A stretch of DNA of 64,000 nt. It comes from Mesostigma viride (Eukaryota; Streptophyta; Mesostigmatophyceae; Mesostigmatales; Mesostigmataceae). Position numbers and translations under genes: made by a program. The stretch is taken from NCBI GenBank assembly GCA_009746045.1, contig RPFO01000156.1:3833591-3897590 (forward strand), in the 5' to 3' direction. Position 1 is the stretch's first letter; each line of letters begins with the position of its first letter. Positions 30,715 to 41,543 of the stretch are shown here, piece by piece. Under the pieces are notes generated by a model that saw only the letters and a list, made by a program, of their open reading frames with translations, was not told the origin of the DNA and made no database searches.

Positions 30715-30784
30715 GCAAAATGTACTTCGTACCGAAGTTCGTCTTTTTATGCTGAAAATTGTCATGCATGATGTTTGCAACCAA

Positions 30785-31520
30785 AATAGACCTCGTACAA
30801 AGTTTGGTATCGATCGGACGTCATCTTGGTGACATTTGCTAGCAATAAAGGTACATTTTTGTCATTTTAAATTAAATTAAATAGTAATAAATAGGAAACA
30901 GTACTAAATCACGTCAAACCATCATGGATATTTGCAAGCAACCTAATTACCACTAGAATAGACCATGCACAAAGTTTGGGGTCAATCTGAACTCAAAATA
31001 GTGACGTTTGCTAGCATAAATACTGCATTTTTTGCCATTTTCAAGCATTTTGCTCAGTGTAAGCTACTAAACAAAATCAAACTACGTCATAAAGCTATGA
31101 AATGTTGAAAGCAACCTAAACACCACTAGATTAGACCATGGGCCAAGTTTGGGCTCTGTTTGATGTCAAAATAGTGACGTTTGCTAGCATAAATGGTGCA
31201 TTTTTTGCCATTTTCAAGCATTTTGCTCAGTGTAAGCTACTAAACAATATCAAACTATGTCAGAAAGCTATGAAATGTTGGAAGCAACCTAAACACCACT
31301 AGATTAGACCATGGGCCAAGTTTGGGCCCCGTTTGATCTCAAAATAGTGACGTTCGCTAGCATAAATGGTGCAATTTTTGCCTTTTTCAAGCATTTTGGT
31401 AAGTATAGTTGCCTCAAACTAAGTCAGAAAACTGTGAATTGTTGTAAATAACCTGTTTGCCACTACATTAGACCATCCTCAACTTGTAAGGTCAGGCATA
31501 GGTAAAGGTAGTGACACTTG
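30785..31520. repeat. Subterminal tandem repeats of E1, unit about 170 bp
   Basis: About four imperfect units with TTTGCTAGCA and TTTTGCCATTTTCAAGCATT blocks, as in the truncated copy at 1345-2060. Possible transposase-binding array. Confidence 0.7.
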
Positions 31521-31946
31521 CTAGCACTATATATGAGCATATTATGCCTCTTTTCGCATATACACATAAAAAATAACAAGACAATATTAAATCATGGCCT
31601 TAATACAAGGTGTGCAAATGCAAATCACACCAGATCGGATGACCAATGATGGGTGGCTGCATGCCAACACATCTACCAGGCTGCAGGGTGAGAGGCCACA
31701 TCGCTACAAGACAGGAATCCTCGCAATTGCACACCGCTAGTACACTGCATACCCCAAGAGGATTTGGCTACAAGCCATAAAAGTTTGGCCATGCTAACAC
31801 ATTCTTCATCCAAGCAAACTGCAGCCTCTCCAAACTCAACTCATTGATTTAAATGCAACTAGGCCAGGCGTGCATGCTCTACTTGCCGATAACCATGAGT
31901 AAACTTGTGTACCACTTCATTCCATGCGCCGGTAGATGGCACCGTC
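31521..31946. other. E1 3' flank of gene E1a
   Basis: No gene. It contains the downstream region of E1a. No clear polyadenylation hexamer was identified. Confidence 0.5.
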
Positions 31947-34900
31947 TCATCTACCAGTCATCCCCGGCTCCCATTCCGCATCCTCCTCTCCCTCTCCCTC
32001 TCCCTCTTCCTCCTCCCCCTCCCCCTCCCATTCTCCCTCCCCCTCTCCCTCCCCCTCTCCCTCCTCCTCCCCCTCCTCCTCCCCCTCTTCCTCCCCCTCT
32101 TCCTCTCCCTCTTCCTCCTCCTCCCCGCCTTCACTGTCACTGTGCACAGCAGGGACGGCATCGTCCATGTGGGTGCCATCACCTGCATTCACGGTGCCAC
32201 CCTCCTGTGGAAAGAAGCGAGCGCGGCCAAATGCCTCGACTGGGTGTGGGCAGCCGCACACAAACTGAGTCACCTCCTCCAGGGCATGATAGTCCTCATA
32301 CTGCCCATCAGCCCACATCGCCTTGATGAGCAGGTGACCTCCCCTTTCCTGAACCTTAGTGACCCAGCCATGGAAGCGCTCCCTCTTCCTCGCTGTCCCC
32401 GGAAACAGGGCACACAGGCGCATCCCGATAAGCGCACGTGCTCCATGCTCGGCAAAGTAGGCATTGCAGTCATCCTTTGCTGCTGCCCTGGCGGCGGTGG
32501 CAGTCTTGTAATGCTCAAAGTCAATCTGCGGGTGCTCTTTCAACGCCGCCACCGTGGCAGCTGACAGTTTGCCGGTACTGATCAGCTCAGGCTGGTGCAC
32601 CTCTGCCGTACCGCCCACTGTCCAGTGCTGCAGGTGTACATCAGAAATGGGGACCGTCATCCCTGCGCTGCCGCCACCTAATGTCACTCTAGAAAACTGG
32701 CCCGTCCACGTCGGTGCGTAGTAAGGAGAGGCGACAATGCTGTCACGCTCCGTGCGATCGCCTTCCAGATCAAGGACCTTCACCAGCATGTGTGGTGCCC
32801 ACGGCATTCCCTGCCCGCAGGTGACGGCTGGCCGCTTAACAACGAGTAGGTCGCCGCGTCGTATGAGGCTTCCATTCACCTTGAAGGTGTGCCTGCCAGA
32901 AATCAGTGTGCGCAAAGCGGGCGTTGCCGTTGATGTGCTCCCTCGCGCAGCGGGCGCACATGCGCGGTTGATCTGCGCTTGAATCTCGCGGGCAGGGCAA
33001 GCGACGTGCGAGATGACTTGGTTTACGGGCAGCCTCAGTGCCCGTGTTGCCCGCGCAACCGACTGGTCGCCTGCAGATCGCAGCGGCAAGGGTACCGCCT
33101 TGTTCGCTTGCAGTTCACGCTGCTCTTTGAGCTTTTGCTCCATGATGTCGAACAGATTCTCGTTGTTGGCACGCACATCCTCCACGGACTTTGGCACCTG
33201 CTCAAACCATCTGTCCAGCAACTGCTGCTTCTCAGCGGAGACGATGTCGGGAAAGAGGCCGTGAAGGCTAGCGCAGGTACGTCTCCTGGCACCGCCCTCG
33301 TCCCATTCAAAAAGCGGTGCTAGACCGGGACTTCCCTTGGGGGCCTTGCCACGCTCCATGAGGAGGCACCCATAGACAGGATCTCCCTGCGGGGTGTACC
33401 CAATGGGCGTGACCCCGTCACAAGCCTCGCCGTTAGGCCCTGTGGGCTGCCACTTGTTCACCGGTGCATTTACCAACGTTTCTGATGCGGCTAGGCGCCA
33501 GCGGACATACACGTTCATATCCGGCCCTAGAAACACTTCGAGATCGAACACCTTCGAAGAGCGGTGCCTCTCCCTCTCGGCTTCGGTTGCTGGCTCATCA
33601 TCCAAGTTGGCGGTGGCGCCCGCGCCCGCGCCTACGCCCGCGCCTTGGGTGGCGCCCGCGCCCGCACCCGCGCCTTCTCCCCCGCCCCCGCCCCCGCCTG
33701 CACCTGCGCCCGCGCCATGGGTGTCGCCCGCGGCTGGCTTCTTCGGAAATGCGTCCATCGATTTCACCCACCGGCCAAAGTCGCGGTGGATGCACCCATT
33801 CAGCCACGTTGTGACATCCAGTGCGGCGTCCACAATCTGCAAGCAATAGAACAGTCATGCAATAGGAATAATGCAATATGAATAATCATTAGTATCAACG
33901 ATGCGTTCATGCAGACGTGAACATGTGAAAAACAACAAGCATGCAACAACGACTCCAGCACACTTAGTAAATACTGCTCATAATATCTGTAGCACATGCA
34001 ACATGGTTAAAACACACATGGATGACCTATATGGCTGCACATGAAGTGTGCACATAGAGAAGACTAGAAATCCAGCATGATATCAAGAGCCATCCACACT
34101 AATATAAGTCTTACCGCAGCTTGGGGCTTCTTCGGGTTGAGTTGGCGCATCGAGTTTGTCGGGCCCTGCTCGTAGTAATGCTCAAATGCGATGCCAAGGC
34201 CCGCCAGCACATCATCAAATGTGATTAGTTTCACAGGTGGCCTGTCCGTCACCTTGTTCTTTAAGCCATTCATCCACCTGACGAACCAACCGAACCGTTG
34301 ATCACAATCAATATGAGTGTGACCAACGGGTAGCCTGCAGAAGCGGACACGGTCAAACAGTCCTCTCATGATGAGGACGGCGGCGAACCCCAGAACCTCG
34401 CGGTTCATGTTGTCGCCGCCACCGTCCACCTGCATGACCAAAATTCTGGGCAGCCCGTAAGCCCTTATCTCAGGGTCCGTGGCACTGTTCCACGACTGTT
34501 GCTCGCAGATTTCAATGATGTGACGAACAAGGATGGTGACAGTTATCCTGCCCGAATTACCAGCCACAGCCTTGTTGATCACCCATGGTGCGACCACCCA
34601 GAAAAAAGTCCTCAACCCGTGTGCAATCGTACAAATCAGGGTGTAAGGTACGGTCAGGTCTCGCTTGGAAAGAAAGTCCTTAGGCGCCTCAGCCGCCGCA
34701 GGAATGTGAGTCCTCATGTGAGCGATAGCGTCCATGGACATGGAATGATAGTGACCGTTCTTACCATTAAAGCGCCTGACAAGAAACCCCTTCCTCTCTA
34801 CATGAAAAAGCTCTTCGTGGTTGGCGAGTTCCTCCTTCCAATACTCCCATCGTTTAGTGTCAGTGTGACGGGCAGCATTGATGTTGTTGTTGATGTTGCT

Positions 34901-35809
34901 GCAAATGTTGCACACGCCCATGATCTTCGTGCGAAACTTCTCCACGCGGACATAACTGGTTGCAACAACCTCCTCAAAGATGATCCGGAACAGAGTGAGA
35001 GACACGAAGGGAAAGTTGGCTTCCTTCTCGTTCTCCTTCACATAAGTGGCGAAAAGAGTCTGCTTGCATGGCTCCTCAATGAACGTAGTTCCGTTTGTCG
35101 GGTCATTCTGCACCGCGGGCTCCAACCACCGCCGAATCCACTCCTCCGCAAGCGCCCGTGCTTCCAGCCCCCTCTCCTTGCAGCCCCCGCGAGACTGCTT
35201 CTTGCCATGGTGGCCGCTTACATCTATGACGTGCTGTCCCTCGGCTCGCGCTTGGCGCTCATCAGCCACCTCGTGGACCGACGAGTGCCAAACGTGGTTG
35301 CTAATTTTCAGGCAGTGCCTGAATGCCGCCTCGCAAACCTGAAAGTGAAAAGGGGTCACAGACCCTGTGTTCTTATCCTTGACTCCCCCGTCGAGAACGA
35401 ACCGGAAACCAGCGTCATGAACGAACTTGTGACGAGTAGATGACGACATGGTCGTTATGGCGTCGTACCCCCCCTGGTGCAGCTGCTGCTTTATCGCCGC
35501 CTTCCTGTCCTCTTGCTTCCGCCCGGGCGCAAACCAGGCGCTCCGCAATGCCTGGAGATGTGATGTTTTAATGGGCTTCATGCACTCGTGGCCGCACTTA
35601 CAGTCGACCGTCTCGTCGGTCACTAGGCTGCCGGCATGGGTGCTGCCGCTTAGCATTTCAGCTGCGGACTTGCGCTTCCCATGGTGTCCCATCAGCATGA
35701 TAGCGAAAGCCAGGAAGCAGAGAGCCACGATTATGTCCCAGCAAAGCCATAGCACACCTTCCGTTTCGACCGCCATGTCGGCCACTAGTCCGGATAGCTC
35801 AACGTACAC
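31947..35809 (-). CDS. E1a: large two-exon protein with a DUF7869-like domain, candidate transposase
   Basis: Exon 1 is 35809-34115 (565 codons), exon 2 is 33836-31947, joined in phase 0 to about 1194 residues. Exon 1: a hydrophobic segment (LWLCWDIIVALCFLAFAIML, residues about 20-40), a CKCGHEC cluster, the block PFHFQVCEAAFRHCL, and near its end ILVMQVDGGGDNMNREVLGF and FCRLPVGHTHIDCDQRFGWF. The last two recall the D-N...GHT...D..F signature of multicopy eukaryotic DUF7869 proteins, possibly an RNase H-like fold. Exon 2: a Gly/Ala tract, about 500 residues without a known family, and a Glu-rich tail. The start could instead be the Met at 35776. It diverges from E1b across the palindrome. 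The transposase role is an inference; the membrane-like segment is unexplained. Confidence 0.7.
33837..34114 (-). other. Intron of E1a
   Basis: 278 bp. The donor after GCTGCG reads GTAAGA and the acceptor reads TATTGCTTGCAG before ATTGTGGACGCC. Both flanking frames are phase 0. Without splicing exon 1 stops at 34064. Confidence 0.8.
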
Positions 35810-35879
35810 CTGACCTTGACACTAATCGCACAAACAGCCACAATTTTGCAAGCAAGAAGACATGGCTACCTCGGCATTT

Positions 35880-36206
35880 CATGAAATGTACTTCGTGAAA
35901 TGCATTTCGTGAAATGTACTAAGGAACGTGATTGGCCGGCGTTCGCTCGCCAAATCTCGCAAAATGTACTAAGGCACGTGATTGGTCCCGCAAAATGTAC
36001 TAAGGAACGTGATTGGCCGGCGAAGATTCTGTTTGCAACAATTAAAATTCCCTACAGAATCTTCGCCGGCCAATCACGTTCCTTAGTACATTTTGCGGGA
36101 CCAATCACGTGCCTTAGTACATTTTGCGAGATTTGGCGAGCGAACGCCGGCCAATCACGTTCCTTAGTACATTTCACGAAATGCATTTCACGAAGTACAT
36201 TTCATG
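35880..36206. promoter_or_regulatory. Perfect 153-bp-arm palindrome, likely bidirectional promoter of E1
   Basis: Arms 35880-36032 and 36054-36206 are exact reverse complements, with a 21-nt AT-rich spacer. Each arm holds three AATGTACTAAGGMACGTGAT units ending in ATTGG. These supply an inverted CCAAT box after each ACGTG, plus one full CACGTG per arm. The start codons of E1a (35809) and E1b (36283) lie 71 and 77 bp outside the arms, almost symmetrically. The words CAAAATGTACT match the sequence next to both E1 termini. Confidence 0.8.
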
Positions 36207-36282
36207 GAAGCTGCGCAGAAGACAGCCTGGAGGCAGAGGGAAAGTTCCTGTTCATCGTGAGTCGGGGTTAGCAATCACGGCG

Positions 36283-38621
36283 ATGTCGTCTGCCATGGCG
36301 GAGGAAGTCGGTAATGGCTGCCCTGCCGCGGTAGAGAACCTGGAGGAAGTAAAGATCGAAGAAAAAGCTAAGGAAACTAGCGCTGTGGAAGGGGGGGTGT
36401 TGGGCGACAACTCCAGACTTCGAAAGAGTTTTGTTCCGTGCCGGGGGGCTGTCGCTGGGTTGGAGCGCATGGCGCAGGATGCTAGGTCAGCCTCGGGGAG
36501 TGGCCTTATTAGCTCGGCCCCCGTGTTCAGCAAATGCCTAGTAAAGTATGGTGGCCACTTAGGGGTGCGTAGAATGGCTATGAATGCGGTGGCATCGAAG
36601 ATGACGGCAAACAAAGGTGCCGTCATCAACGTCATTGACGTCGGTGGGGGGACGCCTGCAGGCGTGAGGCGACAGAATGGTGAGAATCAGCTGTACTTGC
36701 TGGATGCCACTATGCTGACAGAGTATACCAGCTTCTCCGAGGCGATTCATCTCGACGTGCGCAAGGGGCAGGTAACCGGAAAGCCGGGATATCCCGACAT
36801 CTTCGTCGCCTGCGAAACTGGGAACGACACATTCGCAATCGGAGACTTGGTCACGTTTGATGGCCAGGCAGCTGTCGCTGACATGGCTTCTGCAATGGAG
36901 CTTGACGTGGCGACATTCTCCTCGGCCCTAATCGCTGGCCTGGTCCGTACGGGGGGTAAGAATGATAGAGAGGAGCAGTGGTTCTGCCTGGTAATGCCCC
37001 TTTTGAGCGATTCGCAGGGGTTTTACTCGCTGCCGTCCACATCACCGGGGAAGCAGTTTCCGGCAATGTGGTGTAAGCCGCGGTTGCTGGCAGTGGATCT
37101 GGGCGCCCATGGGGCAATTCGAGAAACTTCTCTGGTGGCCCAAGCTGTGGAAGCCGCCGCGGGAATATTCTATGACCCAAACTCTGCCATCAATGCATTA
37201 AAAACTACCTGCACGCAAGAGAAAGGCTGGAGTGTAAGTCTTGCACGAATGCTTTCCTCTTTGATATAAGTGCCTTTTCCGTGGATAGATTGGGCTCTTT
37301 TTATAATAAATAAATAAACACATGGTAAAATGTCCTTGGGTTGTTTTGTCCTGTATGCACCTCCTTGCCCAACATCCAGGCTGTCGGCTACAAGGTGCCA
37401 GCGTCTACACCCCCTGCCACACTCCCAGCGCCGCCGCCAAGCACACCACTTCCTGCCTCACTCCCCTCGGTGCCCCTGCTATGTGCACCCCCTGCCGTAT
37501 CTTCAAGGGCAGCTGAAGGGACTCAGGACGACGACATGACACCGCACAACAGCAGCGGGGATGGCGGTGACAACAGGTCAGACAAGTCTTACGGCTCGCC
37601 ACCCGAGAAGAAGGGGAGGGTCAAGCAGGAGCATGCACCAGTGAAGCGCGAGAAGCATGTTCGCACTTGCACCAATGCATCTAAGCATGCCATTCCACCT
37701 GTGGTTGCTGATGCTGCCATTCCCATGGTGACTGCTGGTGATGCCGACTTATCCGACTTGCGCTCGTCTCTGGATGAGGTCAAGAAGGAGTATGATGGCT
37801 TGAGGGAGGCAATGGCCGAGGCTCAAACCGATATCAAAAGCATCCTCGGGGGCGGTCGCACCAAGCCAAAGCGGGGGAGCCAGGCTGTCGAGTCGCTGCC
37901 CGCTCTGGCCAAGAAGCTTGGCTTAGCTGAGGGGAGGCTGGCCAGGGTGGAGCAGGAGCACGCAGCTATAAATGCAAAGCTGGCCACACTTCAAGGCACA
38001 GCTGCAGCACCAGCAACGGTGGGGAGCAGGAAGAAAAAGGGGCAGGAGGTTGTTGCTGCGCAGCAGTCACCACCAAAAGTTGAGGCGCCCGCTACCCCTG
38101 ACATGCGAAAGGAGGTCAAGGAGCTGCGGGAGCGGGTGGAGCGACTGGAGCGCGAGTACCGTACTCCGTTGGTGGTCCCTGGTACTCCAGCCAGTGACTC
38201 CAGTCACGGGCTGGAGCAGCAAGGGCATCATTATTCAACACGGTCGAGTCCCCAGAGGGTGCTGCACTATGATGCAGCCATGGCTCAGCCCAGGGCTGTG
38301 ACATATGTGGACGATCAGCGGGTGGTGTACACTGCTGCAGGAGGCGGATACCACAGGCAGGCAGCTCCCGTGACACTTCGCACGGCATTGGACCCTGAGG
38401 TTGAATACCACCGGCATGCACCTCCAGTGACAAGCCGCTCGACATACAGTAACAGTGGGCAGGGCACTGCTTTCGTGCTAACCCCACCGGCAGGTCACCA
38501 GCAGTACTTCGACTCTGAATCAATCACGATGGTGCCTGTCACATCTCTCGCGCAGAACGTGGTGCACTTGCAGCCCGCTTATCCAGCAGTGGAGTATTCC
38601 ATGAAGAAGCAACGGCGCTAG
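36283..38621 (+). CDS. E1b: two-exon protein of unknown function with C-terminal coiled coil
   Basis: Exon 1 is 36283-37233 (317 codons, MSSAMAEEVGNG; the next Met at 36295 is an alternative). Exon 2 is 37380-38621, giving about 730 residues. Exon 1 encodes a globular region with VINVIDVGGGTPAGVRR, YPDIFVACETGNDTFAIGDL and KPRLLAVDLGAHGAIRET, which I do not recognise. Exon 2 starts Pro-rich, has a KKGRVKQE basic patch, two heptad-like stretches (LDEVKKEYDGLREAMAEAQ and KEVKELRERVERLERE), and a Tyr/His/Pro-rich tail with repeated EYHRHAPPVTSR-like segments. It diverges from E1a over the shared palindrome. A DNA-binding or assembly partner of E1a is possible but unproven. Confidence 0.65.
37234..37379 (+). 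other. Intron of E1b
   Basis: 146 bp, donor GTAAGT after GGCTGGAGT and acceptor AACATCCAG before GCTGTCGGC, phase 0 on both sides. It contains AATAAATAAATAAA at about 37306-37319, so premature polyadenylation there would give a 325-residue exon-1 product. Confidence 0.75.
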
Positions 38622-39551
38622 ATTAGTAGCTTGGCTATCGATGCCATGCTTATCAAGGTCTATGAGGCATGGTGGGATGTCTTGTTAAGTGCTGCTCATT
38701 AAGGAGCACAGGTGAGCGATATGTTTGCAGGATGCTGTACATTGTCTTACACCATATGTTTTGTGGCTCATGTTTTCGCGCAGGCATTGATTATACATGT
38801 ATCATGCATCAAGAATGGCATGACAACTAGGACTATGCATGTGCAAACTAAGAGTAAAGCTCACGGGCTCTTTCATCAAGATAGCCATGCATGGAATATG
38901 TGTGCCCACAGTCCATCATGGTTGGAAACCGGGTGTTGCAACTTGCCTTGTTCAAAACTCTCTTAATAAAAGGCAACAATATAATTTGTGGTTGGTGATG
39001 TTTGGTGAGTTTCAAGAGTTTTGCCACAATGAAGTTGCTATTTTGCCATGTGCATGTGTCATGATTGTGAGGCGCTTTCTATGGTCCCTGATTATATAGC
39101 TGTCTCACTTAATACTTGCTTATCGCTACAAGATGAATTATGACAACACCAGTATGCATGACATGCTTGCTTGATTACATGTGATCGCAAGGCGCAATGG
39201 GGGGCAGGATTGCCTCATTAGTCCGGTGGCTGCGACAGTTTTCGTGTAGCGAATCTGGGCGCGAGCAGGGTCGGGGAGCCGAAAGAGGCGGCAAAACCTG
39301 TTTTTCAAGGGTCTGGAACACTAGACAACTGCATAGCAGCCTTAAAATTTGTTCAAATGTAGTTCAATGTAGTACATTATAGTAAAAATGTAGTACAAAG
39401 TAGTACAAACTAGTACAATGTAGTATTTTGTAGCATATACTAGTTCAACTACCTCCAGATGAGATCCAGGGGCCATGGGGACACTTTTTTTGCAGAACTG
39501 AACTTGAAACAAGCAAAAAAGAGGAAACTTGGAAAAACTCAAAATGTACTT
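38622..39551. other. E1 3' region with TAGTACAA words
   Basis: No gene. AATAAAAGG at about 38965 may end E1b transcripts. 39345-39455 is packed with TAGTACAA/TAGTTCAA-type words, like the A repeats of the YR retrotransposons. Confidence 0.55.
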
Positions 39552-39583
39552 GTGCTGGAGTACATTCTAAATGGCTGGTAGGG
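39552..39583. repeat. Right terminal inverted repeat of E1
   Basis: Ends ATTCTAAATGGCTGGTAGGG, complementary to 30683-30714 over all 32 bases. CAAAATGTACTT precedes it (39540-39551) in direct, not inverted, orientation relative to the left end. Confidence 0.85.
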
Positions 39584-39586
39584 ACT

Positions 39587-40420
39587 GGGCACTTTCAGGG
39601 CTAATACCACTCTTTACAACAGGCATGGAAGCTTGCTGAAATATGCATGCATAAAATCGTCATTTATAATGCATGGGATACGTATTCCGCTGCAAACAAC
39701 ATGCAAATACGCTGTCGTACCTGGCTCGTTCATGCCCTACCCGGACTCCGCTGGCCGGGACCCTCATATCTCACACATACTGATGCTCTACAGGCAAAGG
39801 CCGCCATAGCCGCATACTGCATGATCCGCCATGACTACCAGGTTGATGTTCCGTGCAAAGATGGCCACTAAACTAGTCCGCATTCTCAGCAAACGCTGCA
39901 GCTGACGTCCCTTACCCAAACTGGATGCCCGGGCTGGCGCAGATTGCCCGGCCATAGGGAGAAAATCGACCGATGATAAGCTATGAATCGTCTGGAACTG
40001 ACGACCAGGAAAGTTCTATTTTCCTACCTGTATTTTACCAACCCTATAAATCTGGCCGTGCCTGACCTACGAAAATCATGCATCGTCATTCTGAGCAACA
40101 TTCTGAACCGTTTCAAGCCGCGAGACGCGAAAATTTCGTGACAGCGGCACGTTGGCAGCCATATCTCATTACGCGCGCGCGCGAGCGAAAATTTCCCGCC
40201 AAAGTCACGTGATACATTCTCAATGCACGTTGTAATTACCAGGCTATGGCGAATATTACCCCCAAACCTATGCATCACCTTCGTCCCTAAGTGTTCCCGG
40301 ACCCACCGGACAACTGTCCTCCGTCACAAGTGGCGCGGCGCTTGCGGCGCGGCGCGAAATTCGACCGTTAGTCAAACCCCCCGACAGGTCGGGGGGTTAG
40401 CGGACTAAGGGTTAATTAAG
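39587..40420. other. Right part of the TTAA element
   Basis: About 830 bp with no gene recognised. It contains a GC-dinucleotide run (CGCGCGCGCG, about 40173) and the subterminal hairpin at 40377-40396. Confidence 0.5.
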
Positions 40421-41543
40421 CCGGATTCCGAGGACAGTGCGTCTTCTGACGACGACGATGCCATTCCCGAGCTCGTCGACAGTGATGCCGACGAGCTGGA
40501 GGATGAGGGGCGCGCTGCTGCGGATGATGGCGATGATGGCGACAATGGGTGGGTGTTTGGCACTGGCAAGCCGGATCCAGCCATCCTTACCCGCGTGCGG
40601 GGTGCTGCGGAGTTTGGCACCGGCTCGCGCACAGCAATGTATCAAAACATCCCGGGTGTGCCTTACAGGTTTTCTCCTCTTGACCTGTTCCTGCTGCTCT
40701 GGCAGCCTGGCCCCGTGCTGCAGAGGATTGTCACCGAGACAAACCGCTATGCCGAGGAGAAGCAGCGCACGGCATCTGCTGGGGCACGGGAGTGGTCGCC
40801 TCTCACCATGAACGAGCTGCGCATGTTCTTGGGTCTGCTCTTCACCATGTCGCTGGCGTCCATGCCTTCCCGTGACATCTATTTTTCAGGCCAGCCACTC
40901 GGTGTCGCACATGCTGCCAACCTGCAGCACGTGATGCCCTTGCGACGCTTTGAGCAGATTGCCAGGTTTCTTCACTTCCATTACTCTGCTGAGCGCCCGG
41001 CCAACCGCCAGACACGCGAGTGGCGACTGTGGCAGTTCCTGTGGCTGGAGGACATCTTGAACGACGCGTACAAGAAGTACTTCATCCCAGGCAGGGCGGT
41101 CGCCCTCGACGAGAGGAGCATCGCGTCCAGGCACAGGCTGTGCCCGATCAAGTGCTTCAACCCAAGCAAGCCAGACCCATTCCATGTGAAGCAGTATTGC
41201 CTGAACGAGTGGCCCACCGGCTACCTTTACCATGCCAACACGTACGACAAGCTGCCCCAGGTCAACCACACCTACCATGTGGTGACAGAGCTCGCCAGCA
41301 CCTTGCCCCATGGTGTCGAGATGGCCATGGACCGCTTCTACACCGGGCGCGAGGTGATTGAGGAGTGCCACCGCATGGGCCACCGCGTGGTGGGCACAGT
41401 GCTCCCCAAGCGCCGTGGCATTCCCGTTGCCGAGGTCAAGCGCCGCATGCCCCGCAGGCCAGCCCAAGGGGACTACGCATGGGCTGTCAACAGGGATGGG
41501 CTGACCCTGTGCGCCTGGCAGGACCGCAAGCTTGTGTGGGTGA
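40421..41543 (+). pseudogene. piggyBac transposase, central piece
   Basis: Open frame with the acidic lead DSEDSASSDDDDAIPELVD, then the DDE_Tnp_1_7 (piggyBac) core: ELRMFLGLLFTMSLA, FEQIARFLHFH, first catalytic Asp in AVALDERSIASRHRLC, KPDPFHVKQYCL, second Asp in MAMDRFYTGREVIEEC, VVGTVLPKRRGIP, and the block ending DRKLVWV. At 41543 it is broken by B-3; the third Asp lies in the piece at 48299. The fragment has no stop or frame break of its own, so the gene was intact when B-3 arrived. It would cut at TTAA sites if complete. Confidence 0.88.

Larger units (their letters stand above)
30683..39583. mobile_element. E1: two-gene DNA element with 32-bp terminal inverted repeats
   Basis: 8901 bp bounded by perfect 32-bp inverted repeats and by ACT on both sides (30680-30682, 39584-39586), a possible 3-bp target duplication. 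Inside: subterminal tandem repeats, the spliced gene E1a on the minus strand, a perfect 153-bp-arm palindrome, the spliced gene E1b on the plus strand, and an AT-rich right end with TAGTACAA-type words. A partial second copy at 1258-4545 confirms that it is repetitive. No known transposase family is certain. E1a is the best candidate. Confidence 0.75.
30161..40420. mobile_element. TTAA-ended element with nested E1
   Basis: The left end reads TTAACCCTTAGTCCGCTGAC (30161) and the right end, read inward, TTAACCCTTAGTCCGCTAAC (complement of 40396-40415), followed outside by TTAAG. The element is flanked by CCGGATTC at 30153-30160 and 40421-40428, and removing it with one repeat restores the piggyBac frame. 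Without E1 (30683-39583) only about 1.36 kb remains, and no gene of its own is visible. The TTAA plus CCCT start looks piggyBac-like, whereas an 8-bp duplication would not be, so the class is open. A hairpin CCCCCCGAC-AG-GTCGGGGGG lies at 40377-40396. Confidence 0.7.

Noticed and set aside
34499..35443. A 314-codon plus-strand frame opposite E1a
   Set aside because: It lies entirely within E1a exon 1, whose strand is supported by splice sites, the conserved VDGGGDN and GHTH blocks, and the promoter palindrome.
30161..40420. Calling the whole 10.3 kb one piggyBac element carrying the E1 genes as cargo
   Set aside because: E1 has its own perfect 32-bp TIRs at 30683 and 39583, and its partial copy at 1258-4545 lacks the TTAA-element sequence, so the two are nested and distinct.
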